Source: an uncultured Cellulomonas sp. (GTDB lineage: Bacteria; Actinomycetota; Actinomycetes; Actinomycetales; Cellulomonadaceae). From it: a stretch of DNA of 64,000 nucleotides. Both the position numbers and the translations under genes were made by a program. The notes beneath the pieces were generated by a model that ran no database searches, had not been told where the DNA came from, and saw nothing but the letters and a program-made list of their open reading frames with translations. Below, in pieces: positions 44,800-54,210 of the stretch; position 1 is the first letter of the stretch; every line of letters starts with the position of its first letter. The stretch is from NCBI RefSeq assembly GCF_947494015.1, contig NZ_CANLTL010000013.1, positions 62,001 through 126,000 of the forward strand, read 5' to 3'.

Positions 44800-46086
44800 G
44801 TGGCTCGGATCGGGGACGGGGCCGACCTCCTCAAGTGCTCCTTCTGCGGGAAGTCGCAGAAGCAGGTCAAGAAGCTCATCGCGGGTCCAGGGGTGTACAT
44901 CTGCGACGAGTGCATCGACCTGTGCAACGAGATCATCGAGGAGGAGCTCGCCGAGGCCACCGAGGTCTCCATGGTGGAGCTGCCCAAGCCGAAGGAGATC
45001 TTCGACTTCCTCGAGCAGTACATCGTGGGCCAGGAGCCGGCCAAGCGATCCCTCGCGGTCGCGGTGTACAACCACTACAAGCGCATCCAGGCCGGTGAGG
45101 CGGGCCGCCTGCCCGGTGCCGAGGGTGACGCCGTCGAGATCGCGAAGTCCAACATCCTGCTGATCGGCCCCACCGGGTGCGGCAAGACCTACCTCGCGCA
45201 GACGCTGGCCAAGATGCTCAACGTCCCGTTCGCCATCGCGGACGCGACGGCCCTCACCGAGGCCGGGTACGTCGGCGAGGACGTCGAGAACATCCTGCTC
45301 AAGCTCATCCAGGCCGCCGACTACGACGTCAAGAAGGCCGAGACGGGCATCATCTACATCGACGAGGTCGACAAGATCGCCCGCAAGAGCGAGAACCCGT
45401 CGATCACGCGCGACGTCTCCGGTGAGGGCGTCCAGCAGGCACTGCTGAAGATCCTGGAGGGGACGACCGCGTCGGTCCCTCCGCAGGGTGGCCGCAAGCA
45501 CCCGCACCAGGAGTTCATCCAGATCGACACCACGAACGTGCTGTTCATCGTGGCGGGTGCGTTCGCCGGGCTGGACGAGATCATCACCTCGCGTGCGGGG
45601 CGCCGTGGCATCGGCTTCGGGGCGCCTCTGCACTCGGCCGACGACGTCGACGTGTACGGCGAGGTCATGCCGGAGGACCTGCTCAAGTTCGGGCTGATCC
45701 CCGAGTTCATCGGCCGCGTGCCGGTCATCACGACCGTCTCGCCGCTCGACCAGGCCGCGCTGGTGCGCATCCTCACCGAGCCCCGCAACGCGCTCGTCAA
45801 GCAGTACCAGCGCATGTTCCAGATCGACGGGGTCGAGCTCGAGTTCACCCAGGACGCCGTGGAGGCCATCGCCGACCAGGCGCTGCTGCGCGGGACCGGT
45901 GCCCGCGGGCTGCGGGCCATCATGGAGGAGGTCCTCCAGCAGGTGATGTTCGAGGTGCCCAGCCGCGACGACGTCGCGCGGGTGGTCATCAACCGCGGCG
46001 TCGTGCTCGAGAACGTCAACCCGACGCTCGTGCCGCGTGAGGCGCCGCCGGCGGCCAAGCGCCCGCCCCGCGAGAAGAGTGCCTGA
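44800..46086 (+). CDS. clpX: ATP-dependent Clp protease ATP-binding subunit ClpX
   Basis: AAA+ unfoldase that feeds substrates into ClpP. The N-terminal zinc domain has Cys13, Cys16, Cys35 and Cys38 (CSFCGKS and CDECIDLC). Walker A GPTGCGKT is at 123-130, and Walker B is in [31 protein letters not shown], the sensor region and the arginine finger in [14 protein letters not shown] follow. The ClpP-contact loop IGFGAP is present. It has 428 residues. The GTG at 44800 follows GAGAGAGGGGA. Separate promoter elements probably lie in the preceding 198 bases. Confidence 0.96.
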   Translation: MARIGDGADLLKCSFCGKSQKQVKKLIAGPGVYICDECIDLCNEIIEEELAEATEVSMVELPKPKEIFDFLEQYIVGQEPAKRSLAVAVYNHYKRIQAGEAGRLPGAEGDAVEIAKSNILLIGPTGCGKTYLAQTLAKMLNVPFAIADATALTEAGYVGEDVENILLKLIQAADYDVKKAETGIIYIDEVDKIARKSENPSITRDVSGEGVQQALLKILEGTTASVPPQGGRKHPHQEFIQIDTTNVLFIVAGAFAGLDEIITSRAGRRGIGFGAPLHSADDVDVYGEVMPEDLLKFGLIPEFIGRVPVITTVSPLDQAALVRILTEPRNALVKQYQRMFQIDGVELEFTQDAVEAIADQALLRGTGARGLRAIMEEVLQQVMFEVPSRDDVARVVINRGVVLENVNPTLVPREAPPAAKRPPREKSA

Positions 46087-46090
46087 GCCG

Positions 46091-46405
46091 GTGACCACCG
46101 TCCCCGCGCCGTCGGGGACGGTGCCCGCCGAGCTCGTCTCCATCCGGCAGAGCATCGACAACATCGACGCGGCGCTGGTGCACCTCCTCGCGGAGCGGTT
46201 CAAGTGCACCCAGCGGGTCGGCCACCTCAAGGCCGACCAGGGGCTGCCGCCGTCCGACCCGGCGCGCGAGGCTCAGCAGATCGACCGGCTGCGCCGGCTG
46301 GCGGCCGAGGCGGGGCTCGACCCGGTGTTCGCGGAGAAGTTCCTCGGCTTCATCGTCGAGGAGGTCATCCGCCACCACGAGGAGATCGCCGGCAGCCAGG
46401 GCTGA
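46091..46405 (+). CDS. Chorismate mutase (AroQ type)
   Basis: A 104-residue all-helical mutase converting chorismate to prephenate for phenylalanine and tyrosine synthesis. [45 protein letters not shown] shows the three-helix AroQ pattern with catalytic Arg, Lys and Glu/Gln positions. The end [16 protein letters not shown] is also typical. The start could be GTG 46091 or GTG 46079, which overlaps clpX. It is almost certainly in the clpX transcription unit. In other actinobacteria the secreted form has a signal peptide; this one has none. Confidence 0.85.
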   Translation: MTTVPAPSGTVPAELVSIRQSIDNIDAALVHLLAERFKCTQRVGHLKADQGLPPSDPAREAQQIDRLRRLAAEAGLDPVFAEKFLGFIVEEVIRHHEEIAGSQG

Positions 46406-46463
46406 GACCGGGCGCGCGGCCGCCGGGCCTCCCGCCGCGCTCCCCGGAGCCGGGCGCCCGGGT

Positions 46464-46469
46464 CACACT
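46464..46469 (+). promoter_or_regulatory. Putative leaderless -10 element of the AAA ATPase gene
   Basis: CACACT ends six bases before the GTG at 46476, the same spacing as the other presumed leaderless starts in this window. Confidence 0.35.
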
Positions 46470-46475
46470 GTCCCG

Positions 46476-47207
46476 GTGAGCCTCGACGACGTCCGTCCCG
46501 TCCGCCGGATCCGACGCCGCGACGACGCGAGGTACGACCCGGACCTGTGGCCCTACGCCGTCCCCGCGGTGCGCCAGCTCCTGGACGCCGGGCTGGACCT
46601 GCCCGCCGGCGTGACGTTCCTGGTCGGGGAGAACGGCGCGGGCAAGTCGACGATCGTCGAGGCCGTCGCCGCAGCGGCCGGCCTCAACCCCGAGGGCGGC
46701 AGCCGCCACGCCCGGCACTCCACCCGCGTCAGCGAGTCACCGCTGCACCTCGCGCTGCAGCTCGTCCGGTCGGCGGGCTCCGCACGGTGGGGCTACTTCC
46801 TGCGGGCCGAGACCATGCACGGTCTGTACACCTACCTGGAGGAGACCGGGAGCCCGCGCCGCCCGGAGCCGCCGCTGCACGAGATGAGCCACGGCGAGTC
46901 GTTCCTCCAGGTGCTGGGCCAGCACTTCGACCAGGCCGGCTTCTACGTGCTGGACGAGCCCGAGGCGGCGCTGTCGTTCACCTCCTGCCTGGCGCTGGTC
47001 GACCAGCTCCACCAGCTCGCCGCGGCGGGTGCCCAGGTGCTGTGCGCCACCCACTCGCCGCTGCTCACCGCACTGCCCGGGTGCACCATCCTCGAGCTCG
47101 ACGACGACGGCCTGCACCGCACCACCTGGGAGGACCTCGCGGTCGTCTCGCACTGGCGCACGTACCTGCGCGACCCGCGGGTGTACCTGCGTCACGTCCT
47201 GGGCTGA
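46476..47207 (+). CDS. AAA/ABC-type ATPase of unknown role
   Basis: A 243-residue stand-alone ATPase. Walker A GENGAGKS is at 51-58, the short signature is MSHGESFLQVL, and Walker B is FYVLDEPEAALS, followed by a switch His in ATHSPLL. This is the single-domain ATP-binding type seen in SMC- and RecF-like proteins and in transporter-like ATPases without permease. No partner gene is adjacent. It could act in DNA repair or RNA handling, but this cannot be decided. Its 3' end overlaps the convergent membrane-protein gene by 16 bases. Confidence 0.82.
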   Translation: MSLDDVRPVRRIRRRDDARYDPDLWPYAVPAVRQLLDAGLDLPAGVTFLVGENGAGKSTIVEAVAAAAGLNPEGGSRHARHSTRVSESPLHLALQLVRSAGSARWGYFLRAETMHGLYTYLEETGSPRRPEPPLHEMSHGESFLQVLGQHFDQAGFYVLDEPEAALSFTSCLALVDQLHQLAAAGAQVLCATHSPLLTALPGCTILELDDDGLHRTTWEDLAVVSHWRTYLRDPRVYLRHVLG

Positions 47208-47932
47208 GGCCTCGTCACGGCAGCCGCGAGGACGACCGCCGCACCCACCGCGGTGCCGGCCCGCGCGCTCCGCGTCCGGCGACCGTCCAGCGCCGTGGTC
47301 ACCAGGCCCCACACGGTGGCGGCCGCCAGCGTGCGGCCGCCACGAGACGCCGTCCGTACGGTGCGGGCGACGCCGGCTGCGGTCACGGCGACGGCCACCG
47401 TGGAGCCGACGACGCTCGCGCGCGACGTCGGGTCGGCGCCGCGGAGCTGGGTCGCGGCCGACAGGTTGACCACCGCCGCCAGCGCCGTCCAGCCCAGCAG
47501 CAGACCGGCCGTCGCCGAGCCGATCGTCTCGCCGGTCCCGGGCACCGCCTGCAGCCGGCGGAACGCGAGCGCGGCGAACCCGGCGGCCGGCGGCAGCAGC
47601 GCGGGGGTGAGCGCGAACCGGTCGGCCTGCGAGGCCACCGACCACCCGGCGGCGAGGGCGCAGGCACCGGCCAGCGGCCAGCCCAGAGCCCGGTCCTCGG
47701 CGGAGGCGGGCCGCCCCGCCGTCGCATGCCGGCCGACCCGCGCGGCCGTCGCCAGGCAGCCGGCGAAGATCGGCGCCCAGATGGCGAAGGCGTAGTCCGG
47801 CGGGGTCACCGCGGTGTCGTACCGCGCGGCGGACTCGCTCGTGCCGAGCAGCGGCGGCCCGAGCGTCGGGATGCCGACCAGGGCCGCCACCGCGACGCCC
47901 AGCCCGGCCGCACGGGCGGCGTCGGCCCTCAC
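47192..47932 (-). CDS. TspO/MBR-like multi-pass membrane protein
   Basis: A 246-residue protein with about six to seven hydrophobic segments rich in Ala, Gly and Leu. The motif TPPDYAFAIWAPIFAG matches the conserved start of TspO/MBR-related proteins, and LGWTALAAVVNLSAA is a further match to their fourth helix. TspO proteins bind porphyrins or other lipophilic ligands; the function of this branch is not known. The GTG overlaps the acyl-CoA synthetase stop by four bases, so the two are co-transcribed. Confidence 0.65.
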   Translation of the reverse strand: MRADAARAAGLGVAVAALVGIPTLGPPLLGTSESAARYDTAVTPPDYAFAIWAPIFAGCLATAARVGRHATAGRPASAEDRALGWPLAGACALAAGWSVASQADRFALTPALLPPAAGFAALAFRRLQAVPGTGETIGSATAGLLLGWTALAAVVNLSAATQLRGADPTSRASVVGSTVAVAVTAAGVARTVRTASRGGRTLAAATVWGLVTTALDGRRTRSARAGTAVGAAVVLAAAVTRPQPRT

Positions 47933-49785
47933 GAGTGCGCCGTCGGCCTCGACCCGGCCGCGCCGGCGTGCCCGTCCCCCGGTCGCGGCGCGGCGTAGAC
48001 CGCGTCGATCTGGTCGGCGAAGTCGGCCAGCACCCGGGCCCGCTTCACCTTCAGCGACGGCGTCAGGTAGCCGTTCGCCTCGGTGAAGTCGACGGTGAGC
48101 ACGGAGACCTTGCGGATCGACTCGGCGCGCGAGACGGCCTCGTTCGCCCGCTCGGCGGCCCGGTCGAGGGCGGCGAGGACCTCGGGGTGCGTCGCCGCCG
48201 TCGCGGTGTCCATCTCCGGCAGCCCGTGCGAGGACAGCCAGCCCGGGAGCATGTCGGCGTCCAGCGTCACTAGCGCGGCGATGAACGGTCGACCGTCGCC
48301 GACCACGACGCACTGGCTGACCAGGGGGTGGCCACGGAAGCGGTCCTCGAGCACGGCCGGTGCGACGTTCTTGCCGCCGGCGGTCACGATGATCTCCTTG
48401 GACCGGCCGGTGATGCGCAGGTACCCGTCCTCGTCCATCGCGCCGAGGTCTCCGGTGCGGAACCACCCGTCGACCAGCGCCTCGGCGGTCGCCTCGGGGT
48501 TGTCGTGGTAGGCGCGGAAGACGTGCGGCCCGCGGACGGCGATCTCGCCGTCGTCCCCGATCCGCAGGCTGGTGCCCGGGAACGGCGGGCCGACCGAGCC
48601 GATCCGCAGCGCGTCCGGCCGGCTCACGGCGGTCGGGGCGGCGGTCTCGGTCAGGCCGTAGCCCTCCAGCACGTGCAGGCCCAGGCCCCGGTAGAAGTGA
48701 CCCAGCCGCTCCCCGAGGGGGGCACCGCCGGAGATCGCCCAGGCCGCCCGGCCGCCCAGTGCCGCCCGCAGCCGGCCGTAGACCAGCCGCCCGGCGAGCG
48801 CGTGCTGGGCCCGCAGCGCGCGCGACGGCCCGCCGGGCGTCTCCAGCGCGCGCGACCAGATGATCGAGACCCTCGCCGCCCACCGGAACAGCTGCAGGCG
48901 CGGTCCCTGGCCGGCCTTCTGCTCCGCGGAGTTGTAGACCTTCTCGAACACGCGCGGCACCGCGAGGATGAACGTCGGCCGGAAGCTGGCGAGGTCGGGC
49001 AGCAGCTGCTTGGGGTCGGGGGTGTAGCCGATCACCGCGCCGGACGGGATGCACAGCACCTGGATGTACCGGGCGAACACGTGTGCCAGCGGCATGAACA
49101 GCAGCGTGCGCGACCCCGGCGTCGCGCACACGTCGGCGAAGGCCACGGCGCCGTTGAGCGCGAGGTGCAGGAAGTTGCCGTGGGTCAGCTCGACGCCCTT
49201 GGGACGGCCGGTGGTCCCCGAGGTGTAGATGATCGTGGCCAGGTCGGCGGCGCCGGGCACGTCCCGGCGCCGCACGACCTCCGCGTCGTCCACGCCCGAC
49301 CCGGACGCGCACAGCCCCTCCAGCCCGCCGTCGTCGATCGTCCACACCGGACCCAGGCCGGGCAGGCGGTCGCGCACCTCCTCGACCGTCGCGGCGTGCG
49401 CCGACGTCTCCACGACGACGGCACGGACGCCGGCGTCGGACAGGATCCAGTGCACCTGCTCGGCCGAGGACGTCTCGTAGACCGGGACCCCGACGGCGCC
49501 GGCCGCCCAGATGGCGAAGTCCACGACGGTCCACTCGTAGCGGGTGCGCGACATGATCGCGACCCGGTCCCCGGGTTCCACGCCGGCCGCGACCAGGCCC
49601 TTCGCGACCGCGGCGACCTCGTCGGCGAACGCGCGCGCCGACACCGGGACCCAGCCGCCGTCCAGCGGCGACCGCCGCTCGGCCAGGGGGCCCTCGGGGT
49701 CGCGCGCGACGCGCTGCGCGAGCAGCGTGCTGATGCTGTGCGCCGGGTCGACGTCGACCCGGCTCGGGGAGTGGAACTCGGGCAT
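47929..49785 (-). CDS. Long-chain acyl-CoA synthetase (AMP-dependent)
   Basis: FadD15-like ligase of 618 residues that activates fatty acids to CoA thioesters. IIYTSGTTGRPKGVELTHGN is the P-loop, GYGLTETAAPT the adenylate motif, WFRTGDLGAMDEDGYLRITGRSKEIIVTAGGKNV the hinge, and the catalytic lysine lies in LTPSLKVKRARVL. AGGAG precedes the ATG. A TAGGCT -10 element lies on the minus strand at 49815-49820. It is followed by the TspO-like gene with a four-base overlap. Confidence 0.9.
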   Translation of the reverse strand: MPEFHSPSRVDVDPAHSISTLLAQRVARDPEGPLAERRSPLDGGWVPVSARAFADEVAAVAKGLVAAGVEPGDRVAIMSRTRYEWTVVDFAIWAAGAVGVPVYETSSAEQVHWILSDAGVRAVVVETSAHAATVEEVRDRLPGLGPVWTIDDGGLEGLCASGSGVDDAEVVRRRDVPGAADLATIIYTSGTTGRPKGVELTHGNFLHLALNGAVAFADVCATPGSRTLLFMPLAHVFARYIQVLCIPSGAVIGYTPDPKQLLPDLASFRPTFILAVPRVFEKVYNSAEQKAGQGPRLQLFRWAARVSIIWSRALETPGGPSRALRAQHALAGRLVYGRLRAALGGRAAWAISGGAPLGERLGHFYRGLGLHVLEGYGLTETAAPTAVSRPDALRIGSVGPPFPGTSLRIGDDGEIAVRGPHVFRAYHDNPEATAEALVDGWFRTGDLGAMDEDGYLRITGRSKEIIVTAGGKNVAPAVLEDRFRGHPLVSQCVVVGDGRPFIAALVTLDADMLPGWLSSHGLPEMDTATAATHPEVLAALDRAAERANEAVSRAESIRKVSVLTVDFTEANGYLTPSLKVKRARVLADFADQIDAVYAAPRPGDGHAGAAGSRPTAHS

Positions 49786-49997
49786 GGCGGCTCCTGGAGG
49801 CGATGGCTGCGCCGAGCCTATGCCCCCTGCCCGCACCGGCTCGGGGACCCCGGCCGCGCGCGTCGACGTGGCGGCGGGGACCCGCGGCCAGGGGTGGCGC
49901 CGACCCGCCGGGTGGTCGAAGGTGGGACGGGTCAGCACCCGGCCACGCACCGCGGCGGCCGGGTCCCGATCCCCGTGTCCTCCTGGAGGCGCTGCCC

Positions 49998-51200
49998 ATG
50001 AAGCTCGACTGGCTCAAGCCGCTGCTCGGCCGTACCGGCCCGTTCACCACCGTCTACGTCGACGCGACCCGCAACGACCCCTCGGGGGAGACCGAGGTGC
50101 TCGACCGGTGGAAGGGGCTGCGGCGCGACCTCGAACGTCAGGGCGCCCCGCAGCCGGTCCTCGAGGAGATCGAGGACGTCATCACGCGCCCGACCCGGGT
50201 CGCCGGCGCGCACGGCCGGGTGCTCATCGCCGACGCCGAGGGTGTGCGGATCGACCGTGTCCTGGCCGACCCGCCGGACCGCAACTCGGCCACCCACGGG
50301 CCCGTGCCGGCCCTGCTGCCGGCGGCCCGTGCCGCGGACGAGGCCGTGAGCTACCTGCTGGTCGAGGTGAACCGGCAGGGCGCCGACCTGCACTGGAGCG
50401 ACGACGCAGGCCGGCTCGAGGCGGGCGACCACGAGGTGGTCGAGGGCGACCACGACGAGCTGCGCAAGGTCAAAACCGGTGGCGGCTGGCACCACGACCA
50501 CTCCCAGAACCGCGCCGAGGACTCCTGGGAGCGCAACGCCGAGGTCGTCGCCGCGGACATCGACAAGCAGGTGGTCCGCCGCAACCCCGAGCTCATCGTC
50601 CTGACCGGTGACGTCCGCGAGGTCCGGCTGCTGCACGAGAAGCTGGGGCACCACGCCAAGGAGCTCGTCGTGGAGGTCCCGGGTGGCTCCCGGTCCGAGG
50701 GGGTCAAGCAGGACGTGTTCGACGAGCGGGTGAACGCGACGCTCGAGGCGTTCCGGGCGCGGCGCCGTGAGGCGGTCCTGGACCTGTTCCGCCAGGAGCA
50801 GGGCCGGGGTGGCGCGGCCACGACGCAGCTGGACGACGTCATCGACGTCCTCAGCCGGGGCCAGGTGTCCGAGGTGGTGCTGCTGGAGTCGGTGACCACC
50901 AACGCGTCACCGCTCGCGGACCGCACCGTCTGGGTGGGCCCGGACCCGCTGCAGATCGCCCGCACCCGCGACGGGCTGGAGGCCATGGGCGTCACCGAGG
51001 GGGCTCGCGAGCTGCGCGCCGACATCGGGCTGGTCCGGGCCGCGCTCGGCCAGGACGCCGGGCTCACGTTCGCGGTGGACGGCAGCGTCGACCTGGTCGA
51101 CGGCGTGGGGGCGATCCTGCGCTGGACGGACTCCTCGACGCCCAGCGAGGCGGTGCTCAGCCAGTCCGGGGACACCGGTCGCGTCCGGGACGTCGTCTGA
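49998..51200 (+). CDS. Vms1/Rv2629-like protein (baeRF2 family)
   Basis: A 400-residue protein of the bacterial release-factor-1-like family 2, to which mycobacterial Rv2629 belongs. It is related to the eukaryotic Vms1/ANKZF1 peptidyl-tRNA hydrolases that free stalled chains. The start FTTVYVDATRNDPSGETE, the His-rich loop KTGGGWHHDHSQNRAEDSWERNAEVVA, LIVLTGDVREVRLL and the GQVSEVVLLES segment are family features. GGAGG precedes the ATG. It diverges from the acyl-CoA synthetase and converges on valS across a large hairpin. Activity on ribosomes is an inference from fold family only. Confidence 0.78.
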   Translation: MKLDWLKPLLGRTGPFTTVYVDATRNDPSGETEVLDRWKGLRRDLERQGAPQPVLEEIEDVITRPTRVAGAHGRVLIADAEGVRIDRVLADPPDRNSATHGPVPALLPAARAADEAVSYLLVEVNRQGADLHWSDDAGRLEAGDHEVVEGDHDELRKVKTGGGWHHDHSQNRAEDSWERNAEVVAADIDKQVVRRNPELIVLTGDVREVRLLHEKLGHHAKELVVEVPGGSRSEGVKQDVFDERVNATLEAFRARRREAVLDLFRQEQGRGGAATTQLDDVIDVLSRGQVSEVVLLESVTTNASPLADRTVWVGPDPLQIARTRDGLEAMGVTEGARELRADIGLVRAALGQDAGLTFAVDGSVDLVDGVGAILRWTDSSTPSEAVLSQSGDTGRVRDVV

Positions 51201-51286
51201 GCCGCACCGGCCCCACCGGATCGGCCCGACCAGACCGGCCTGGCCGACCGGCGTGACCGCGGCCCGGCCGGGACGCCGCACGGAGC

Positions 51287-51336
51287 GCACGCACGAGGGG
51301 CCCGACCGCAGCAGCGGTCGGGCCCCTCGTGCGTGC
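51287..51336. terminator. Perfect 23-bp hairpin between the Vms1-like gene and valS
   Basis: Arms 51287-51309 and 51314-51336 are exact reverse complements with an AGCA loop. It lies 86 bases after one stop and 38 bases from the other. It is the longest perfect hairpin seen in the window, suited to stopping transcription from both sides. Confidence 0.8.
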
Positions 51337-51374
51337 CCACCCCGAGGAGGGCTGCGCTGCGGCGGAGCGCGTCG

Positions 51375-54113
51375 TCAGGCCCGGACCCGGGCCTCCGCCT
51401 CCCCGAGCTCGACCTCGACGACGGCGGCGGGCGCCGGGGTGTCCGGGGCGCCGTCGCGGCCGTCCCGCGCCGGTGCGGCCACGAGCTGGAGGTCCCCGGT
51501 CACCCGGCCCGCCGCGCGCACGTCACCCGCGACCGACGCCACGGCGTCCACGGCGGCCGGCGGCACCGCCAGCACGGCGCGCAGGATCGGCGTGCGCATC
51601 GACACCTTCGCCTCGGACTTGACCTTGCGCAGCGCGGCCAGGGCGGCCCCCGCCGCCCCCAGCAGCGCCGGGTCGGCGTCGCCGGCGGCCGCGCGCAGGG
51701 GTGCGGCGGTCGGCCACGGAGCGCGGTGGACCGAGCCCGCACGCCACCACGACCACACCTCCTCGGTCGCGAACGGCAGCACCGGCGCGAACAGCCGCAG
51801 CAGCGTGTCCAGCGCGAGCTCCAGGGCGGCTCGCGCCGACGCCGTCCCGGCGTCGACCTGCGCCGCGCCGCCGCCGTACGCCCGGTCCTTGACCAGCTCG
51901 AGGTAGTCGTCGCAGAACGTCCAGAAGTACGTCTCGGTCAGCTCGAGCGCCCGGGTGTGGTCGTACGCCTCGAGCGCCTCGGTGGCGCGGTCCACCACGT
52001 CGGCCAGGCCGGCGAGCATCGCCCGGTCCAGCGGGTCGGTGACGCTCGACGGGTCCGCCGCGGCGGCGGCCTCGCCGGACTGCTCGTCGCCGTCCTCGGT
52101 GCCACCGACGAAGGCGAGCGCGAACTTGCTCGCGTTGAGCACCTTGATCGCCAGCCGCCGGCCGATCTTCATCTGGCCGACCTCGAACGCGGCGTCGGTC
52201 CCCAGCCGGGCCGAGGCGGCCCAGTAACGCACCGCGTCGGAGCCGTGCTCCTCGAGCAGCCCGCGCGGGGTGACGACGTTGCCCTTGGACTTGGACATCT
52301 TCTTGCGGTCCGGGTCCAGGATCCAGCCGCTGATCGCCGCGTCCGACCACGGCAGGGACCCGTGCTCCAGGTGCGAGCGGACCACCGTGGAGAACAGCCA
52401 GGTACGGATGATGTCCTGGCCCTGCGGGCGCAGGTCCATGGGGAACACCCGCTCGAACAGGTCGGGGTCCGAGCGCCAGCCGCCGGCGATCTGCGGGGTC
52501 AGGGAGCTCGTGGCCCAGGTGTCCATGACGTCCGGGTCCCCGACGAAGCCGCCCGCGCGGCCGCGCTGGTCGGCGGCGTAGCCCGGTGGCACGTCGCTGG
52601 ACGGGTCGATCGGGAGCATGTCCTCGCCCGGCAGGATGGGGTGGTCGTGGTCCACCTCGCCGTCCGCGGTGACGGGGTACCAGACCGGGAACGGCACGCC
52701 GAAGAACCGCTGCCGCGAGATCAGCCAGTCCCCGTTGAGGCCACCGACCCAGTTCTCGTACCGCACCCGCATGAAGTCGGGGTGGAAGTCCAGCTCGGTG
52801 CCACGGGCGAGGAGCTCGGCGCGCAGGTCACGCCCGGGGGCCTCGCGGCCGCCGTTGCGCAGGTACCACTGGCGCGAGGTGACGATCTCCAGCGGCTTGT
52901 CGCCCTTCTCGAAGAAGTTCGCCTTGCGCTGGGTGGGGACCGGCTCGCCGTCGAGGTCGCCGCTGTCGCGCAGGGCGTCCACCACCTTGGTCCGCGCGGT
53001 GAAGGTCGTCGTGCCGGCCAGCTCGGCCCACAGCGTCGCGGCGCCCGGCGCCGTCAGCCAGGCGGGCAGCTCGCGCACGAGCCGGCCGTCGCGGCCCACC
53101 ACCGAGCGGGTCGGCAGCTGCAGCTCGCGCCACCACTGCACGTCGGTCAGGTCGCCGAAGGTGCAGCACATCGCGATGCCGGCGCCCTTGTCGGGCTCGG
53201 CGGCCGGGTGGGCGAGGACCGGGATCTCGACCCCGAACAGCGGGGACCGCACCGTGGTGCCGAACAGGTGCTGGTACCGCTCGTCGTCGGGGTGGGCGAT
53301 CAGCGCGACGACGGCCGGGAGCAGCTCCGGGCGTGTGGTCTCGATGTGCACCGGGCCGCCGTCGCCGTGGAACGCGACCCGGTGGAACGCCCCGGGGTAG
53401 TCGCGTGCCTCGAGCTCGGCCTGCGCGACGGCGGTCTGGAACGTCACGTCCCACAGCCCCGGCGCCTCGGCCTGGTACGCCTCGCCGCGCGCGAGGTTGC
53501 GCAGGAACGCCTGCTGGGCGACGGCGCGGGCCTCGCCGGAGATGGTCTGGTAGTGGTGCGTCCAGTCCACCGACAGCCCCAGGTAGCGCCACAGCGACTC
53601 GAACTCGCGCTCGTCCTCGACCGTGAGCCGCTCGCACAGGTCGATGAAGTTGCGCCGGGACACCGGCTGCTGGTCGGCGGCCTTGGTGCTCCTGCCCTCC
53701 CCGCCCACCTGCGGAGGCGTGAAGTCGGGGTCGTACGGCAGGGACGGGTCGCAGCGGACGCCGAAGTAGTTCTGCACGCGCCGCTCGGTCGGCAGGCCGT
53801 TGTCGTCCCAGCCCATCGGGTAGAACACCTCGCGGCCGACCATCCGGCGGTACCGCGCCACCACGTCGGTGTGCGTGTAGGAGAACACGTGACCCACGTG
53901 CAGCGAGCCGGAGACGGTCGGCGGCGGGGTGTCGATCGAGAAGACCTGGTCGCGCGTGGCCGTGCGGTCGAAGGCGTACGTCCGGTCGCTCGTCCAGGCG
54001 CGGTCCCAGCGGTCCTCGAGGCCGTCCAAGGAGACCTTGTCCGGTACCCGCCGGCCGCGGACCGCCGGGGCGGGTGCGGACGTGGGGGCGGCGTGGGGCT
54101 GCGGGTCGCTCAT
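51375..54113 (-). CDS. valS: Valine--tRNA ligase, archaeal/alternative type
   Basis: Class I synthetase of 912 residues that charges tRNA-Val. The HIGH motif reads HVGH in TPPPTVSGSLHVGHVFSYTHTDVV and the KMSKS motif is intact in DRKKMSKSKGNVVTP. GWDDNGLPTERRVQNYFGV and the editing domain (about 230-360, HIETTRPELLPAVVA) follow the pattern of the archaeal-like ValS found in some actinobacteria, unlike the SLHMGH form of most bacteria. The C-terminal region ends with an anticodon-binding domain and a poorly conserved tail without the long coiled coil. GGGAGG precedes the ATG. No T-box leader is apparent in the 190 bases upstream. Confidence 0.94.
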   Translation of the reverse strand: MSDPQPHAAPTSAPAPAVRGRRVPDKVSLDGLEDRWDRAWTSDRTYAFDRTATRDQVFSIDTPPPTVSGSLHVGHVFSYTHTDVVARYRRMVGREVFYPMGWDDNGLPTERRVQNYFGVRCDPSLPYDPDFTPPQVGGEGRSTKAADQQPVSRRNFIDLCERLTVEDEREFESLWRYLGLSVDWTHHYQTISGEARAVAQQAFLRNLARGEAYQAEAPGLWDVTFQTAVAQAELEARDYPGAFHRVAFHGDGGPVHIETTRPELLPAVVALIAHPDDERYQHLFGTTVRSPLFGVEIPVLAHPAAEPDKGAGIAMCCTFGDLTDVQWWRELQLPTRSVVGRDGRLVRELPAWLTAPGAATLWAELAGTTTFTARTKVVDALRDSGDLDGEPVPTQRKANFFEKGDKPLEIVTSRQWYLRNGGREAPGRDLRAELLARGTELDFHPDFMRVRYENWVGGLNGDWLISRQRFFGVPFPVWYPVTADGEVDHDHPILPGEDMLPIDPSSDVPPGYAADQRGRAGGFVGDPDVMDTWATSSLTPQIAGGWRSDPDLFERVFPMDLRPQGQDIIRTWLFSTVVRSHLEHGSLPWSDAAISGWILDPDRKKMSKSKGNVVTPRGLLEEHGSDAVRYWAASARLGTDAAFEVGQMKIGRRLAIKVLNASKFALAFVGGTEDGDEQSGEAAAAADPSSVTDPLDRAMLAGLADVVDRATEALEAYDHTRALELTETYFWTFCDDYLELVKDRAYGGGAAQVDAGTASARAALELALDTLLRLFAPVLPFATEEVWSWWRAGSVHRAPWPTAAPLRAAAGDADPALLGAAGAALAALRKVKSEAKVSMRTPILRAVLAVPPAAVDAVASVAGDVRAAGRVTGDLQLVAAPARDGRDGAPDTPAPAAVVEVELGEAEARVRA

Positions 54114-54200
54114 GGGTCCGATCCTCCCAGATGGGCGGCGCCGGCTCGTCGGGCGTCCGCCCGGCGGGCCCGGGCCGTCCCCGGCGCCACCGAGGTCGGC

Positions 54201-54210
54201 GGACTAGGCT
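54201..54210. promoter_or_regulatory. Back-to-back -10 elements between valS and the F420 gene
   Basis: TAGGCT on the plus strand (54205-54210) overlaps TAGTCC on the minus strand (54201-54206). The two divergent genes thus probably share a compact promoter core, with untranslated regions of about 80-90 bases each. Confidence 0.4.

Noticed and set aside
43768-46230. 820-codon minus-strand open frame opposite clpP2 and clpX
   Set aside because: Shadow of two well-conserved genes; no motif on the minus strand.
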